A stretch of DNA of 64,000 nucleotides from Methylorubrum aminovorans. GTDB lineage: Bacteria; Pseudomonadota; Alphaproteobacteria; Rhizobiales; Beijerinckiaceae. Shown here in pieces: positions 44,333-53,227 of this stretch. Every line of letters starts with the position of its first letter. Position 1 is the stretch's first letter. The DNA lies in contig NZ_BPRC01000006.1 of assembly GCF_022179725.1 (NCBI RefSeq), positions 124,001 to 188,000 on the forward strand, in the 5' to 3' direction. Below the pieces are notes generated by a model. That model did not search any database and was not told where the DNA came from. It saw only the letters and a program-made list of their open reading frames with translations. A program made the translations under genes and the position numbers.

Positions 44333-47312
44333 TGATGCGCTCCCCCTGGACGTCGAAGAAGACCGGTTCGCAGACGGTGACGCGGGTGAACCCGTCCGGC
44401 GTGGTGACGTGGAGATGGCCGCCCATCCGCTCGCGCCCGCCCTCGACCAGGGCCAGCGCGATGGAGCGGCCGCAATTGGCGCTCCAGTAGCTCGACGTGA
44501 CGTGGCCGAGCATGTGCATCGGGATCGGCTGACCGGTGTCGGCGACGATCTGCGCGCCCTCGTCGAGGACGAACTTGGAATCGTCGGTCATGAGCCCGAC
44601 GAGCTGCTTGCGGCCGGTGGCCACCACATCGGGACGCGCCAGCGAGCGCTTGCCGACGAAGTCCTTCTTCGCCTTCGGGATCATCCCGGCCATGCCGACA
44701 TCGTCCGGGGTCACCGTGCCGTCGGTCTCCTGGCCGACGATGATGTAGCCCTTCTCGGCGCGCAGCACGTGCATCGTCTCGGTGCCGTAGGGCGTGATGC
44801 CGTAGCGCTGGCCGGCCTCGAACACCGCCTCCCAGACCGCGCGGGCGTGGTCGGCGGGCACGTTGATCTCGAAGCCGAGCTCACCGGTGAACGACACCCG
44901 GAACAGCCGGGTCGGCACGCCGCAGATCGTGCCCGTGCGCATCGCCATGTGCGGGAAGGCTTCGGGCGACAGGTCGATGCCGTCGACGAGCGGGGCGATC
45001 ACGTCGCGGGCCTTCGGGCCCTGGAGCGCGATCACCGCCCATTGCTCGGTGGTCGAGGTGAGGAACACCTCGAGGTCCGGCCACTCGGTCTGGAGGTAAT
45101 CCTCCATGTGGCCGAGCACCCGCGCGGCACCGCCCGTGGTGGTGGTGACGTGGAAGCACTCGTCCGAGACGCGGGCGACGACGCCGTCGTCGAGGATGTA
45201 GCCATCCTCCTTCAGCATCAGCCCGTAGCGGCAGCGGCCCGGCGCGAGCTTGGTCCAGGGGTTGATGTAGAGGCGGTTCATGAACTCGGCCGCATCCCGG
45301 CCGACGATCTCGATCTTGCCGAGCGTCGAGGCGTCGAAGATGCCCACACCCTCGCGCACCGCCTTGCACTCGCGGGCGACCGCGGCGTGCAGATCCTCGC
45401 CGGCCTTCGGGAAGTACCAGGCGCGCCGCCACAGGGCGACGTTCTCGAACAGGGCGCCGTGGGCCTCGGCCCATTCATGGATCGGCGTGGTTCGGATCGG
45501 GTCGAACAGCGCGTGGCGGGCCGGGCCCACCAGCGCGCCGAAGGTCACCGGGGTGTAGGGCGGGCGGAAGGTCGTGGTGCCCACCGCCGGCAGGGCCTTG
45601 TCGAGTTGCCCGGCGACGATGCCGAGGGCGTTCATGTTCGAGGTCTTGCCCTGGTCGGTCGCCATGCCGGTCGTGGTGTAGCGCTTGACGTGCTCGATCG
45701 ACTGGAAGCCCTCGCGGACCGCGAGCTTGATGTCCTTGGCGGTGACGTCGTTCTGATAGTCGACGAAGGCGCGGACCTTGGTCGGGTTGGCGTCGGTCGG
45801 CATGATCCGCACCGGCTGGAAGCCGGTCAGCGTCGGCGTCGCGGCGAAGTCCCGGCGCTCGTCCGAGCCCGCGGCGGCGGCACCGGCGGCGAAGCCGTCG
45901 CCGAGGCAGGCGGCGAGGTCGTAGGTGCCGCGGGCGGCGCCCGCCGAGCGCTCGGCCTGGGCCGAGATGCTCGGCACGAAGGCATCGATGGCATCGTCGT
46001 AGCGGAGCTTGCCGCGAGACTGCGAGAACAGGTGGACGGCGGGCGTCCAGCCGCCGGACATGCCGACGCAGTCGCAAGAAAGAATGCGACGGCCGCCGCA
46101 CCGGCCGTCGCTCCCGACAGGCGCCACGATTAGACCCGTGACGCGCTTTCGGCCCTTCGATCCGACCACGGTGTGGCCGGTCAACACTTCGGCCCCGGCC
46201 GCGCGCAGCTGCGCCAGCTCCGGCCCGCAATCCGCCTCCAGGCGCAGATCGACGAGGGTGACGTCGAGGCCCGCAGCCCGCGCATCGAGCGCGGCTTGGT
46301 AGGCGGAGGCGCCGCTCGTGGCGAAGACGAGCTTGCGGCCCGGCGCCACGCCGTAGCGGTTGAGGAAGACCCGTACGCTCTCGGCGAGCAGGATGCCCGG
46401 CCGGTCGTTGTCGGCGAAGACGAGCGGACGCTCGTGCGATCCGCCGGCGAGCACCACCTGCTCGGCGCGCACCTGCCACAGGCGCTCGCGGGGGGCTTGC
46501 CCCGCGGCGGACGGCAGGTGGTCGGTGACGCGCTCGGTCATCGCGACGTGGTTGTGGTTGTAATAGCCGAAGGCGGTGGTGCGGGAGAGCAGGATTACGT
46601 TTTCCCGCGCGTCGAGATCGGCCAGCGTCTCGGCGAGCCAGCTTGCGGCGGGGCGTCCGTCGATCTGCGAGGTCGTGTCGTGCAGGAGCGAGCCGCCGGG
46701 CTCCGCGCCCTCGTCGGCGAGGATGACCCGCTTGCCGGTGCGCGCGGCGGCGAGCGCGGCGGCGAGACCGGCCGGACCGGCGCCGACGACGAGCACGTCG
46801 CAATGGGCGTGACGGTTGGCGTAGCGGTCGGGATCGGCCTGGGTCGGGGCCTTGCCGAGACCGGCCGCGGCGCGGATGAACGGCTCGTAGACCCGGTCCC
46901 AGAACTTCCGCGGCCACATGAAGGTCTTGTAGTAGAAGCCCGCCACGAAGACCGGCGACAGCAGATCGTTGACCGCGCCGACATCGAATTCGAGCGAGGG
47001 CCAGTGGTTCTGCGAGGCCGTGCGCAGCCCGGAGCGCGCCTCGACCACGGAGGCGCGGTTGTTCGGGTCGGTCCGGCCGGGCCCGCGATCGACCGAGAGC
47101 AGCGCGCTCGGTTCGTCCGGGCCGTGGCTCAGGATGCCGCGGGGGCGGTGATACTTGAACGAGCGCCCGACGAGGTGGATGCCGTTGGCGATGAGCGCCG
47201 AGGCGACGGTGTCGCCGGCGTAGCCGTGAACCGGCTTTCCGTTGAATTCGAAGACGATGGGGCGGGTGCGGTCGATGCGTCCGCCGCGGGACAATCTGAA
47301 CGGCTGTGCCAT
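44325..47312 (-). CDS. soxA: Sarcosine oxidase alpha subunit
   Basis: A 995-residue subunit. The N-terminal ferredoxin-like domain (RPIVFEFNGKPVHGYAGDTVASALIANG) is followed by an NAD-binding Rossmann domain (LVVGAGPAGLAAALAAARTG) and a C-terminal GcvT-like tetrahydrofolate domain (from about residue 600; EFMNRLYINPWTKLAPGRCR, TGELGFEINVP). The complex oxidises sarcosine to glycine and H2O2, and passes the methylene group to tetrahydrofolate. Length matches the family. The start lies 1 base after the soxD stop. Confidence 0.95.
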   Translation of the reverse strand: MAQPFRLSRGGRIDRTRPIVFEFNGKPVHGYAGDTVASALIANGIHLVGRSFKYHRPRGILSHGPDEPSALLSVDRGPGRTDPNNRASVVEARSGLRTASQNHWPSLEFDVGAVNDLLSPVFVAGFYYKTFMWPRKFWDRVYEPFIRAAAGLGKAPTQADPDRYANRHAHCDVLVVGAGPAGLAAALAAARTGKRVILADEGAEPGGSLLHDTTSQIDGRPAASWLAETLADLDARENVILLSRTTAFGYYNHNHVAMTERVTDHLPSAAGQAPRERLWQVRAEQVVLAGGSHERPLVFADNDRPGILLAESVRVFLNRYGVAPGRKLVFATSGASAYQAALDARAAGLDVTLVDLRLEADCGPELAQLRAAGAEVLTGHTVVGSKGRKRVTGLIVAPVGSDGRCGGRRILSCDCVGMSGGWTPAVHLFSQSRGKLRYDDAIDAFVPSISAQAERSAGAARGTYDLAACLGDGFAAGAAAAGSDERRDFAATPTLTGFQPVRIMPTDANPTKVRAFVDYQNDVTAKDIKLAVREGFQSIEHVKRYTTTGMATDQGKTSNMNALGIVAGQLDKALPAVGTTTFRPPYTPVTFGALVGPARHALFDPIRTTPIHEWAEAHGALFENVALWRRAWYFPKAGEDLHAAVARECKAVREGVGIFDASTLGKIEIVGRDAAEFMNRLYINPWTKLAPGRCRYGLMLKEDGYILDDGVVARVSDECFHVTTTTGGAARVLGHMEDYLQTEWPDLEVFLTSTTEQWAVIALQGPKARDVIAPLVDGIDLSPEAFPHMAMRTGTICGVPTRLFRVSFTGELGFEINVPADHARAVWEAVFEAGQRYGITPYGTETMHVLRAEKGYIIVGQETDGTVTPDDVGMAGMIPKAKKDFVGKRSLARPDVVATGRKQLVGLMTDDSKFVLDEGAQIVADTGQPIPMHMLGHVTSSYWSANCGRSIALALVEGGRERMGGHLHVTTPDGFTRVTVCEPVFFDVQGERINA

Positions 47313-47313
47313 C

Positions 47314-47646
47314 TCACGCCCTCGTCTCGCTCTGGGTTGCGGAATCGGTTCCGAGAATCGTTCCGGGTTTCACGCCGGATTTCGACGGCTCGCCGATCGG
47401 ATAGGTCTCGATGAAGCGGTCGCTGATCGTGTCGCGCAGCGCGTTGAACCAGCGGCCGCAGCCGTGGATGTGGCACCAGCGCTCGGCATGCACGCCCTTG
47501 GGGTTGGCGCGCACGAACAGGTGCTCGCTCCAGCCGCCGTCATCGACGGTCATCGGGTCGGCCGGGCGGGCGATGTGGGCTTGGCCGCCGCACCGGAACT
47601 CGGTCTCGGGCCGTTTGCCGCAATGGGGACAGGCGATCAGCAGCAT
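47314..47646 (-). CDS. soxD: Sarcosine oxidase delta subunit
   Basis: A 110-residue zinc-binding subunit. N-terminal CPHCGKRPETEF and C-terminal CHIHGCGRWFNALRDT supply three Cys plus a His, and the segment WSEHLFVRANPKGVHAERW is a SoxD hallmark. It lies between soxB and soxA with gaps of 15 and 1 base, in the usual soxBDAG order. Confidence 0.95.
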   Translation of the reverse strand: MLLIACPHCGKRPETEFRCGGQAHIARPADPMTVDDGGWSEHLFVRANPKGVHAERWCHIHGCGRWFNALRDTISDRFIETYPIGEPSKSGVKPGTILGTDSATQSETRA

Positions 47647-47661
47647 GGGTCTGGCTCCGGA

Positions 47662-48915
47662 TCAGTGCGCGACGGCCGCGGCGGCGGCTTCGTCGATGAG
47701 GCGCCCGGTGCGGAACCGGTCGAGGGTGAAGGGCGCGTTGATCTTGTGCGGCGTGCCGGTCGCGAGCGTGTGGGCGAAGACGTGCCCCGAGCCGGGGGTC
47801 GCCTTGAAGCCGCCGGTGCCCCAGCCGCAATTGACGAACAGGTTCTGAACCGGGGTCTTGCCGATGATCGGCGACCGGTCCGGCGTCACGTCCACGATGC
47901 CGCCCCAGGAGCGCAGCATCCGCATCCGGGTGAATTGCGGAAACAGCTCGCAGATCGCGTCGAGCGTGTGAGTGGTGATGTGGAGGCCGCCCTGCTGGCT
48001 GTAGGAGGTGTACTGGTCGGTGCCGGCGCCGATGACCAGCTCGCCCTTGTCGGATTGCGACAGGTAGGCATGGACCGCGTTCGACATCACCACGCAGGGG
48101 AAGCACGGCTTGACCGGCTCGGAGACCAGCGCCTGGAGCGGGTAGCTTTCCAGCGGCATCGACACGCCGGCCATCGACATCAGGGTCGAGGTGTGGCCGG
48201 CGGCGACCACGCCGATCCGGCCGGCGCCGATGAAGCCGCGGCTGGTCTCGACACCCACCGCCGCGCCGGAGGCGTCGCGGCGGATGCCGGTCACCTCGCA
48301 GTTCTGGATGATGTCGACGCCGCGGGCATCGGCGCCGCGGGCATAGCCCCAGGCCACGGCGTCGTGACGGGCGGTGCCAGCCCGGCGCTGGAGCGCGCCG
48401 CCGAGCACGGGGTAGCGTAAGGAGCCCGAGATATCGAGCGGCGGGCAGAACTCCTTGCACTCTTCCTTCGACAGCCACTCGTTGTCGATGCCGTTGAGGC
48501 GGTTGGCGTAGACGTGGCGCTTGAAGCTCTGGACGTCGTGGATGTTGTGCGCGAGCATCAAGACGCCGCGCTGGGAGAACATGATGTTGTAGTTCAGCTC
48601 CTGGCTGAGCCCCTCCCAAAGCTTGAGCGCGTGCTCGTACATCGCCGCGCTCTCGTCGTAGAGGTAGTTGGAGCGGATGATCGTGGTGTTGCGGCCGGTA
48701 TTGCCGCCGCCGATCCAACCCTTCTCCAGCACCGCCACGTTGGTGATGCCGTGCACGGTGGCGAGATAATAGGCCGTCGCCAGCCCGTGTCCGCCGCCGC
48801 CGACGATGACGACGTCGTAGCGGGGCTTCGGTTCGGGCGCGCGCCACTGGCGGCCCCAGCCGGTATGGCCCCGCAGGGATTCGGAAAGCAGCGACGTGAG
48901 GGAGAAGCGGCGCAT
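47662..48915 (-). CDS. soxB: Sarcosine oxidase beta subunit
   Basis: A 417-residue flavoprotein, the catalytic subunit with FAD and covalent FMN. It has the dinucleotide motif [19 protein letters not shown] followed by [13 protein letters not shown], and the C-terminal [20 protein letters not shown]. It is the first gene of the soxBDAG operon. The 443-bp upstream region is shared with the divergent GbdR-like regulator. Members of this pathway in Pseudomonas are activated by GbdR in response to betaine or dimethylglycine; the same is likely here. Confidence 0.95.
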   Translation of the reverse strand: MRRFSLTSLLSESLRGHTGWGRQWRAPEPKPRYDVVIVGGGGHGLATAYYLATVHGITNVAVLEKGWIGGGNTGRNTTIIRSNYLYDESAAMYEHALKLWEGLSQELNYNIMFSQRGVLMLAHNIHDVQSFKRHVYANRLNGIDNEWLSKEECKEFCPPLDISGSLRYPVLGGALQRRAGTARHDAVAWGYARGADARGVDIIQNCEVTGIRRDASGAAVGVETSRGFIGAGRIGVVAAGHTSTLMSMAGVSMPLESYPLQALVSEPVKPCFPCVVMSNAVHAYLSQSDKGELVIGAGTDQYTSYSQQGGLHITTHTLDAICELFPQFTRMRMLRSWGGIVDVTPDRSPIIGKTPVQNLFVNCGWGTGGFKATPGSGHVFAHTLATGTPHKINAPFTLDRFRTGRLIDEAAAAAVAH

Positions 48916-49358
48916 CGGTCGACCTTGCGGTGTTGACGGATCATGGTCCGCCCATCGCCCCGGGGCTTGATCGACGGCGACCGCGAGTTTGGGATTCCCG
49001 ACTTCAGCCGTTTTCCGAGAACGCGCTGCTCGGGCGGCCCCATCGACCGGTTCGAGAGACGGCTCCGCGGCTTGCCCGACAAGTCTCTCGGATCGGCCTG
49101 TTGACTGACAATCCAGGCCTCTTGTCTGGTCACGCCGCCGTGAACGGGGCGGCGAACAAGAATTATTCTATTGCGTTCGGCCGACGATCGGAGATTAAGT
49201 TCCGGTATGGGCGCCGCCTCGGCGGACGTGCCGCCGCCTGATCGACGGAGCCGGTTGCAACCGGAGCGATCCTGCATCGCTTCCTCGCCGGCGAAAGGTC
49301 GGCGCGGCACGTGAATTGCCCATCAAGCCGCGGCATAGGCCGACAAACGGTGGTCGGG
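48916..49358. promoter_or_regulatory. Divergent promoter region between soxB and the GbdR-like gene
   Basis: No gene is supported in these 443 bases. The part at 49155-49210 (AATTATTCTATTGCG) is AT-rich for this genome and is the likely place for promoter elements. GbdR autoregulation and sox activation from here are expected by analogy with Pseudomonas, but I cannot identify a binding site with confidence. Confidence 0.5.
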
Positions 49359-50393
49359 ATGGAAATGACGATAGCTGCCGGGGAGACGGGCCCGGCTCAT
49401 ACGGTGGCCGCGAGCGAGGCGATCACCGGGAGAGGCATCGCCGTCGGCTTCATGCTGGTCGACCGCTTCTCGATGATCGCCTTCTCCTCGGCGATCGAGC
49501 CCCTGCGGCTCGCCAACCGCGCGGTTGGCCGCGATCTCTACCGTTTCTCGCTGTGGTCGGAGGATGGGGCCAAGTGCACCGCCTCGAACGGGATCGAGGT
49601 CAAGGTCGCGGGCCGTTTCTGCGACGCCCAGGATTTCGACATGATGGTCGTGTGCGGCGGCGTCGACATCCAGCGCCCGGATCACCGCGCCCTCCATTCG
49701 GCCCTGCGCCGGTGCAGTGCCCGCGGTGCGGCGATCGGGGCGGTCTGCACGGGCACCTACGTGCTGGCCAAGGCCGGCCTCCTCGACGGATACCGGGCGA
49801 CGATCCACTGGGAGAATCTGCCGGGCCTCGTCTCGGAGCATGACGGGCTGGAGATCGGCTCGGATCTGTTCGAGATCGACCGCAACCGCTTCACCTGCGC
49901 GGGCGGCACCGCGGCGGCCGACATGATGCTGTCGCTGATCATGCGCGACCACGGGCCGAGCTTGGCCTCGGAGGTCGCCGACCAACTCATCCATCACCGC
50001 ATCCGCGAGTCCGGCGAGCGCCAGCGGATGGACCTGCGCATGCGTCTCGGCGTCTCGCACCCGAAGCTGTTGCGGGTGGTGGGGCTGATGGAGACCTCAC
50101 TGGCCGAACCGCTCGGCAGCCAGGAGCTCGCCGACGCGGTGCAGCTCTCGACCCGCCAGCTCGAGCGGTTGTTCCTGAAGTATCTCGGCCGTTCTCCGGC
50201 CAAGCACTACCTGCGCATCCGTCTCGAGCACGCCCGCACCCTGATCCGGCAGACGGCGATGCCGCTGCTCTCGGTGGCCTTCGAGTGCGGCTTCACCTCG
50301 GCCTCGCACTTCTCGAAGGCCTATCTCGACTGTTTCGGCCAGCCGCCGAGCGCCGAGCGGAAGATCGGACCGGCGCAGGGCGCACGCGCCTGA
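49359..50393 (+). CDS. gbdR: GbdR-like AraC-family activator of betaine catabolism
   Basis: A 344-residue regulator with an N-terminal DJ-1/GATase1-like ligand domain (VVCGGVDIQRPDH, AIGAVCTGTYVLAKAGLLDGYRAT, CAGGTAAADMML) and a C-terminal AraC double helix-turn-helix (SQELADAVQLSTRQLERLF, SVAFECGFTSASHFSKAY). This architecture is that of GbdR, which senses glycine betaine and dimethylglycine and activates gbc, dgc and sox genes. Position between the sox and transporter genes supports that. The ATG at 49359 was chosen; a GTG at 49311 is also in frame but has a shadow-like extra N-terminus. Confidence 0.88.
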   Translation: MEMTIAAGETGPAHTVAASEAITGRGIAVGFMLVDRFSMIAFSSAIEPLRLANRAVGRDLYRFSLWSEDGAKCTASNGIEVKVAGRFCDAQDFDMMVVCGGVDIQRPDHRALHSALRRCSARGAAIGAVCTGTYVLAKAGLLDGYRATIHWENLPGLVSEHDGLEIGSDLFEIDRNRFTCAGGTAAADMMLSLIMRDHGPSLASEVADQLIHHRIRESGERQRMDLRMRLGVSHPKLLRVVGLMETSLAEPLGSQELADAVQLSTRQLERLFLKYLGRSPAKHYLRIRLEHARTLIRQTAMPLLSVAFECGFTSASHFSKAYLDCFGQPPSAERKIGPAQGARA

Positions 50394-50532
50394 GCCGCGG
50401 CGGCCGTCCGTTCGAGTCCCCCTCCCCCGACTCCAATGAGGCTGGGCTTCGGCAGGATCGCATTCGGCCGAGCCAGGCTCAGCGCGTTTGCCGCCGTTGC
50501 ACGACGGCAAGGCTCACGGCCTGAAAACGAGA

Positions 50533-50557
50533 ACGCCGGCTCCCTCGGAAGCCGGCG
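50533..50557. terminator. Hairpin between convergent gbdR and porin genes
   Basis: A stem ACGCCGGCT / AGCCGGCGT with a 7-base loop. Towards the minus strand it is followed by a T-rich stretch. It could end transcripts from either side. Confidence 0.5.
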
Positions 50558-50729
50558 TGTCGTTCGCGAAGATGACGTATTCTGGAGAGGCTGGCCTTGC
50601 GAACGTCGGGCCGGCGTCTCCGGATCGTTGCGCGTGCTCCCGACGAGCCGGAGACCGCCTCGTCGGAAAACGCTATAGGGCATCGTCCTGGATATCGGAT
50701 CCGGGACGATGCTTGAGATTATTATTTTT

Positions 50730-50776
50730 GCATCGACTTTGTCTGAAGGCCGGTGGCCACCTTTCGGGACGATGCT
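50730..50776. repeat. Dispersed palindromic repeat abutting the porin stop codon
   Basis: GCATCGACTTTGTCTGAAGG pairs imperfectly with CCACCTTTCGGGACGATGC. It resembles the element at 41511-41553 in the opposite orientation and is likely a member of the same family. The last base touches the stop codon of the porin gene on the minus strand. Confidence 0.65.
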
Positions 50777-52126
50777 CTAGAAGTAATACCCGATATTCAT
50801 GATGAAGCGCGACTTCCAACGGTTCTCGCCGCCCTGGGCGAGGCCGTTGTTGAATTCGCCGACGCCGACATAGGGGTCGTTCCGGCCGATGGCGGCCTCG
50901 GTGTAGATGATCAGGTTCGGGTCGGCCGTCAGCGTCCAGGCCCCGCCGAGTGTGAAGCGCTCGCTGGCCCGGAACGCCGCCTTGTCCTTGTAGAAGGCGC
51001 TGTAGCCGACGAAGGGCACGACCGTGAACGGTCCGATCGGATCGGGCACCTTGTAGGTCACCTCGCCCGAGACGAAGTTGCCGCGTGTGGCGAGATTGTA
51101 CGAGAAGTCGAAGCCGCCGATCGTGATGAGGTCGTTGCGGAAGGGGTTCTTCGGGTCGATGTCCTGGCGGACGTAGATCGCCTTGAAGCCCCAAGGGCCG
51201 TAGGTGCCCAGTGCGTGCAGGCCTTCGAGCTGCTTGGTGCCGGTCTGACGCGTGTCGAAGTTGTAGATGTCCGAGTGCCAGATCGAGGCGCCGAAGGCGA
51301 GCGAGGCGGTGTCGTTCTTGAGAACGAAGTACTCGGCCCGGCCGATGAACATGTTCTGTTCGGCGTTGCTGGTGCCGTTCGTGACATAGGGGTCGGCGCG
51401 AACGATGTTGGTCGAGTAACGCGCGCTATCGAGGCTGAGGCCGAAGGCGTTGGGATTGGCGCCCGGATAGAAGCCGACCTGATAATTGAAGTCCGGCTCG
51501 ACATGCGAGAACTTGACGCCGAAATTGTAGACTTCCTCCAGCCCCATGGCGAAGCCGAGAGTTTCGAGGAAGCTCGTCCCGTAATACGGGGTCAAGCCGA
51601 ACGGAGACTGGTTGAGGCCGACGGTGATGCTGTCCTCGGGCGTGAATTTGTAGCCGATATAGGCGAACATCGGGAAGTGGACTTCGCCCGGATTGCCGCG
51701 ATACCCGTTGCGTGGGCCGTAGATCGAGCTGCCGCCGTAGAACCGGTACTGTGCCGCGCCGAAGATGGTGTCGGAATCGTAGGCCGCCTTGAGCGCGAGG
51801 GTGTCGAAGTCGAAGTTCTCCCGCGCCTTGCGGACGCCGCCGCGGCTGGCATCGTCGAAGCGCCAGTCGTAGCGGGCGCGGATGGCGCCGCCGAAGGTGA
51901 AGGTGCCGGTGTTGGTCTTGCCCTTCGGCGGCCCCAGGTCGAAATTGCTCAGGGAATCGGGCGCGTCGCGGGGGTCGGGGACCGCGACCGGCTGCTCGCG
52001 GTTGACCTGGCTGGGCTCGGCATCGACCTCGACGGGGCCTCGCGCCTGCGCCGCTGCCCCCGACGGGCACAGCATCACCCCCGCGGCACAGGCCACTAGG
52101 GCCGCCGCCAAACCGTTCGCCGTCAT
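50777..52126 (-). CDS. Outer-membrane beta-barrel porin
   Basis: A 449-residue protein with a signal peptide (core AAALVACAAGVMLC, cleavage near AAAQA), then an acidic, proline-rich linker (about 30-65). A long series of alternating strands follows, rich in Tyr, Phe and Gly, ending in the C-terminal aromatic signature NIGYYF recognised for outer-membrane insertion. I cannot place it in a named porin family with certainty. It lies 80 bp downstream of the betaine-binding protein gene on the same strand, so it may supply the outer-membrane entry path for betaine-like substrates. Confidence 0.82.
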   Translation of the reverse strand: MTANGLAAALVACAAGVMLCPSGAAAQARGPVEVDAEPSQVNREQPVAVPDPRDAPDSLSNFDLGPPKGKTNTGTFTFGGAIRARYDWRFDDASRGGVRKARENFDFDTLALKAAYDSDTIFGAAQYRFYGGSSIYGPRNGYRGNPGEVHFPMFAYIGYKFTPEDSITVGLNQSPFGLTPYYGTSFLETLGFAMGLEEVYNFGVKFSHVEPDFNYQVGFYPGANPNAFGLSLDSARYSTNIVRADPYVTNGTSNAEQNMFIGRAEYFVLKNDTASLAFGASIWHSDIYNFDTRQTGTKQLEGLHALGTYGPWGFKAIYVRQDIDPKNPFRNDLITIGGFDFSYNLATRGNFVSGEVTYKVPDPIGPFTVVPFVGYSAFYKDKAAFRASERFTLGGAWTLTADPNLIIYTEAAIGRNDPYVGVGEFNNGLAQGGENRWKSRFIMNIGYYF

Positions 52127-52206
52127 GTTCCCCGATCCCCCTCCACCGAATTCCCGAATCGTCTTCCGAGCTGTCTCCGGTCGTTTTCAGCTCGCGGGCG
52201 GCGGCA

Positions 52207-53043
52207 TCACTTCAGCCAGCCGTCGACCGTCGCGCGGTTCCGCGCGATCCACTTCGCGGCGGTCTCCTCGGGCTTGGCGCCCTTCTCCTCGTTCTCCGCC
52301 ATCACGGCTTCTTCGTCCTGGATGGTGAGCTTGAACTTCTCGAGGATTCCGTAGACCTCCGGCATGTCCGCCTTGAGCCCCTTGCGGGCCAGCGTGTTCA
52401 CGCTCTCGGCTTCACCGAAGCTCTTCTTGGGGTCGGCGAGGTATTTCAGGTCGTAGCGCGCGAACATCCAGTGCGGCGTCCAGGCGGTGACGACCACGTC
52501 CTTCTTCTGCCGCACCGCGTCCTTGAGCGCGCTGGTCATCGTGGCATCGCTGCCGTCGAGCAGCTTGACCTTCAGGCCGTAGGCCTTGATCGCCGCCTCC
52601 GAACTCTTCATGACGCCGGCGCCGGGATCGATGCCGACCACCTTGCCGTCGACCTCGGACGCCTTGGTCGCCAGATCCTCGATCGAGTTGAGCGACGAGT
52701 AGGCGGGCACGGCCCAGCCGATCCTGGCGCCCGTGACGTTCGGGCCGATCAGGTCGATGCGGTTCTTGAGTTTTTCGTAATAGGCGCCCTGCGTGACGGG
52801 GAGCCAAGCCGCGACGCTCGCATCCGCATCGCCCGTCGCCACGGCCTGCCACATGGCGGCGGCCGCGAGCGGGATCGTCTTGACCTGATAGCCCTTCTCC
52901 TCGAGCGCGAGCTTGAGGATGTTGGTGGCGACCACGGCGTCGGCCCATTCCACGTAGGCGATCCGAACCTGCTTGCCTGCCGCCTCGGCCGGCGTGTGGA
53001 CCAGGGCAAGGCAGGCCATCACACCAAGTATCGGAGCGCGCAT
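52207..53043 (-). CDS. proX: Glycine betaine/choline-type ABC transporter binding protein (ProX/OpuAC family)
   Basis: A 278-residue periplasmic protein with a signal peptide (MRAPILGVMACLALVHTPAEA) and the OpuAC domain. Aromatic residues in WADAVVATN, AAMWQAVATGDAD, AAWLPVTQGAYY and TAWTPHWMFARYDLKYL are placed as in the Trp/Tyr box that holds quaternary ammonium groups. Beside the ProV/ProW genes and the betaine degradation genes, glycine betaine or choline is the expected ligand. It is 184 bp from proW, a larger gap than usual, and may have its own promoter to make more binding protein. Confidence 0.92.
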   Translation of the reverse strand: MRAPILGVMACLALVHTPAEAAGKQVRIAYVEWADAVVATNILKLALEEKGYQVKTIPLAAAAMWQAVATGDADASVAAWLPVTQGAYYEKLKNRIDLIGPNVTGARIGWAVPAYSSLNSIEDLATKASEVDGKVVGIDPGAGVMKSSEAAIKAYGLKVKLLDGSDATMTSALKDAVRQKKDVVVTAWTPHWMFARYDLKYLADPKKSFGEAESVNTLARKGLKADMPEVYGILEKFKLTIQDEEAVMAENEEKGAKPEETAAKWIARNRATVDGWLK

Positions 53044-53227
53044 GGGTCGGACCTTTCAGGATAGTTTGAGGATGTGCGGCGTTATTGGGCCGAGCTTTTG
53101 CTGTTCGGGCGCTGGGCCTGAAGTTCAGGTGCCGAGGCTGTTCGGTGATGATTTAGGTTTTGCAATATATGATGGTATTTCGTCCGGAGTGCAATCTTTG
53201 TTTGCGCTCCGGCCGAAGGTGTAACCT

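Larger units (their letters stand above)
50394..50776. other. Intergenic region with three inverted repeats
   Basis: No gene is supported here. A stem ACGCCGGCT / AGCCGGCGT at 50533-50557 is probably a terminator shared by two convergent genes; the minus strand shows T-rich GTTCTCGTTTTC after it. GCATCGTCC / GGACGATGC lies at 50680-50712. A dispersed Rhizobiales-type repeat at 50730-50776 abuts the porin stop codon. Confidence 0.65.
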
